Source: UBA6136 sp044350805 (lineage in GTDB: Bacteria; Pseudomonadota; Gammaproteobacteria; Methylococcales; Methylococcaceae). Taken from it: a DNA stretch of 24,274 bases. The DNA lies in contig JBILGU010000032.1 of the NCBI GenBank assembly GCA_044350805.1, positions 1-24,274 of the forward strand. The letters are read 5' to 3'. Under the pieces are notes generated by a model, which worked only from the letters and a program-made list of their open reading frames with translations, was not told the DNA's origin and did no database searches. The stretch's first letter is position 1. Each line of letters begins with the position of its first letter. The position numbers and the translations under genes were made by a program. Of this stretch, positions 24,207 to 24,274 are shown in pieces.

Positions 24207-24274
24207 ATGACACAACAACGGACTTTTAGGGCCTCGGCACCTCAAGTGCCGCAAATAAATCGAGCTGCTCAGGT
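24207..24274 (+). CDS. Possible start of another rightward gene, cut by the window edge
   Basis: ATG 24207 opens M-T-Q-Q-R-T-F-R-A-S and stays open to the edge. A GGAG at 24192-24195 lies eleven bases upstream, rather far. That GGAG is in the loop of a perfect 7-bp inverted repeat (TTTTGCA 24182-24188, TGCAAAA 24199-24205). The frame also contains a GC-rich hairpin, CGGCAC-CTCAA-GTGCCG (24235-24251). Too short to identify; it could equally be untranslated sequence. Confidence 0.3.
   Translation, partial: MTQQRTFRASAPQVPQINRAAQ

Noticed and set aside
24235..24251. GC-rich hairpin CGGCAC-CTCAA-GTGCCG as a terminator
   Set aside because: No T-run follows it on either strand, and it may lie within a coding frame starting at 24207.
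1..24274. CRISPR arrays, tRNA or rRNA genes, prophage genes
   Set aside because: No regularly spaced repeats, tRNA-like sequences or phage-type products were seen. The window is almost fully occupied by identifiable chromosomal genes.

Overview
The window looks like chromosome of a Gram-negative gammaproteobacterium of moderate G+C. The evidence is the pyrG-kdsA-eno-ftsB-ispD-ispF-truD order, a Kdo synthase (so an LPS outer membrane), an hda/wrbA/arsC-like neighbourhood of the pseudomonad type, accA next to tilS, and two small lipoproteins. I cannot name the genus from sequence alone. Nearly all of it is coding. I saw no tRNA, rRNA, CRISPR array or complete insertion sequence.

Layout. Positions 1-28 hold the first nine codons of a leftward gene with a perfect ribosome site and a leader that can fold over its own start codon. 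From 271 to 7982 lies a tight rightward five-gene operon: a circularly permuted ATP-grasp ligase, an alpha-E protein, an Anbu proteasome-like protease, a transglutaminase-DUF2126 fusion, and a translationally coupled protein of about 400 aa whose C-terminal half looks like a vicinal-oxygen-chelate (4-hydroxyphenylpyruvate dioxygenase-like) domain. The first four are a known but functionally unresolved bacterial set, suggested to make and trim peptide-like conjugates. The fifth is the novel-looking member. A sigma-54-like -24/-12 sequence and a perfect hairpin lie immediately before the first gene. Then come cysQ, trkA and a rhodanese, still rightward (8039-10690).

From 10693 to 19770 a long leftward run of 11 genes is read pyrG-kdsA-eno-ftsB-ispD-ispF-truD-arsC-like-wrbA-hda-panE. 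Most junctions overlap or are separated by fewer than 60 bases. It joins CTP synthesis, Kdo synthesis, glycolysis, the divisome, isoprenoid (MEP pathway) synthesis, tRNA pseudouridylation, redox enzymes, control of DnaA, and a ketopantoate-reductase-type enzyme. A rightward DUF4156 lipoprotein (19959-20297) diverges from pyrG and its 3' end overlaps tilS. The last leftward block is lipoprotein - dienelactone hydrolase-like - accA - tilS (23838 to 20281). At the right edge are a rightward small membrane protein (23955-24173) and perhaps the start of another gene.

Main points for a second look: the five-gene Anbu/ATP-grasp/transglutaminase operon with its VOC-like fifth gene; the sigma-54-like site before it; the structured leader at 27-113; a tilS reading frame with no ATG, GTG or TTG before its SGGRDS motif; and dyad clusters around several start codons.
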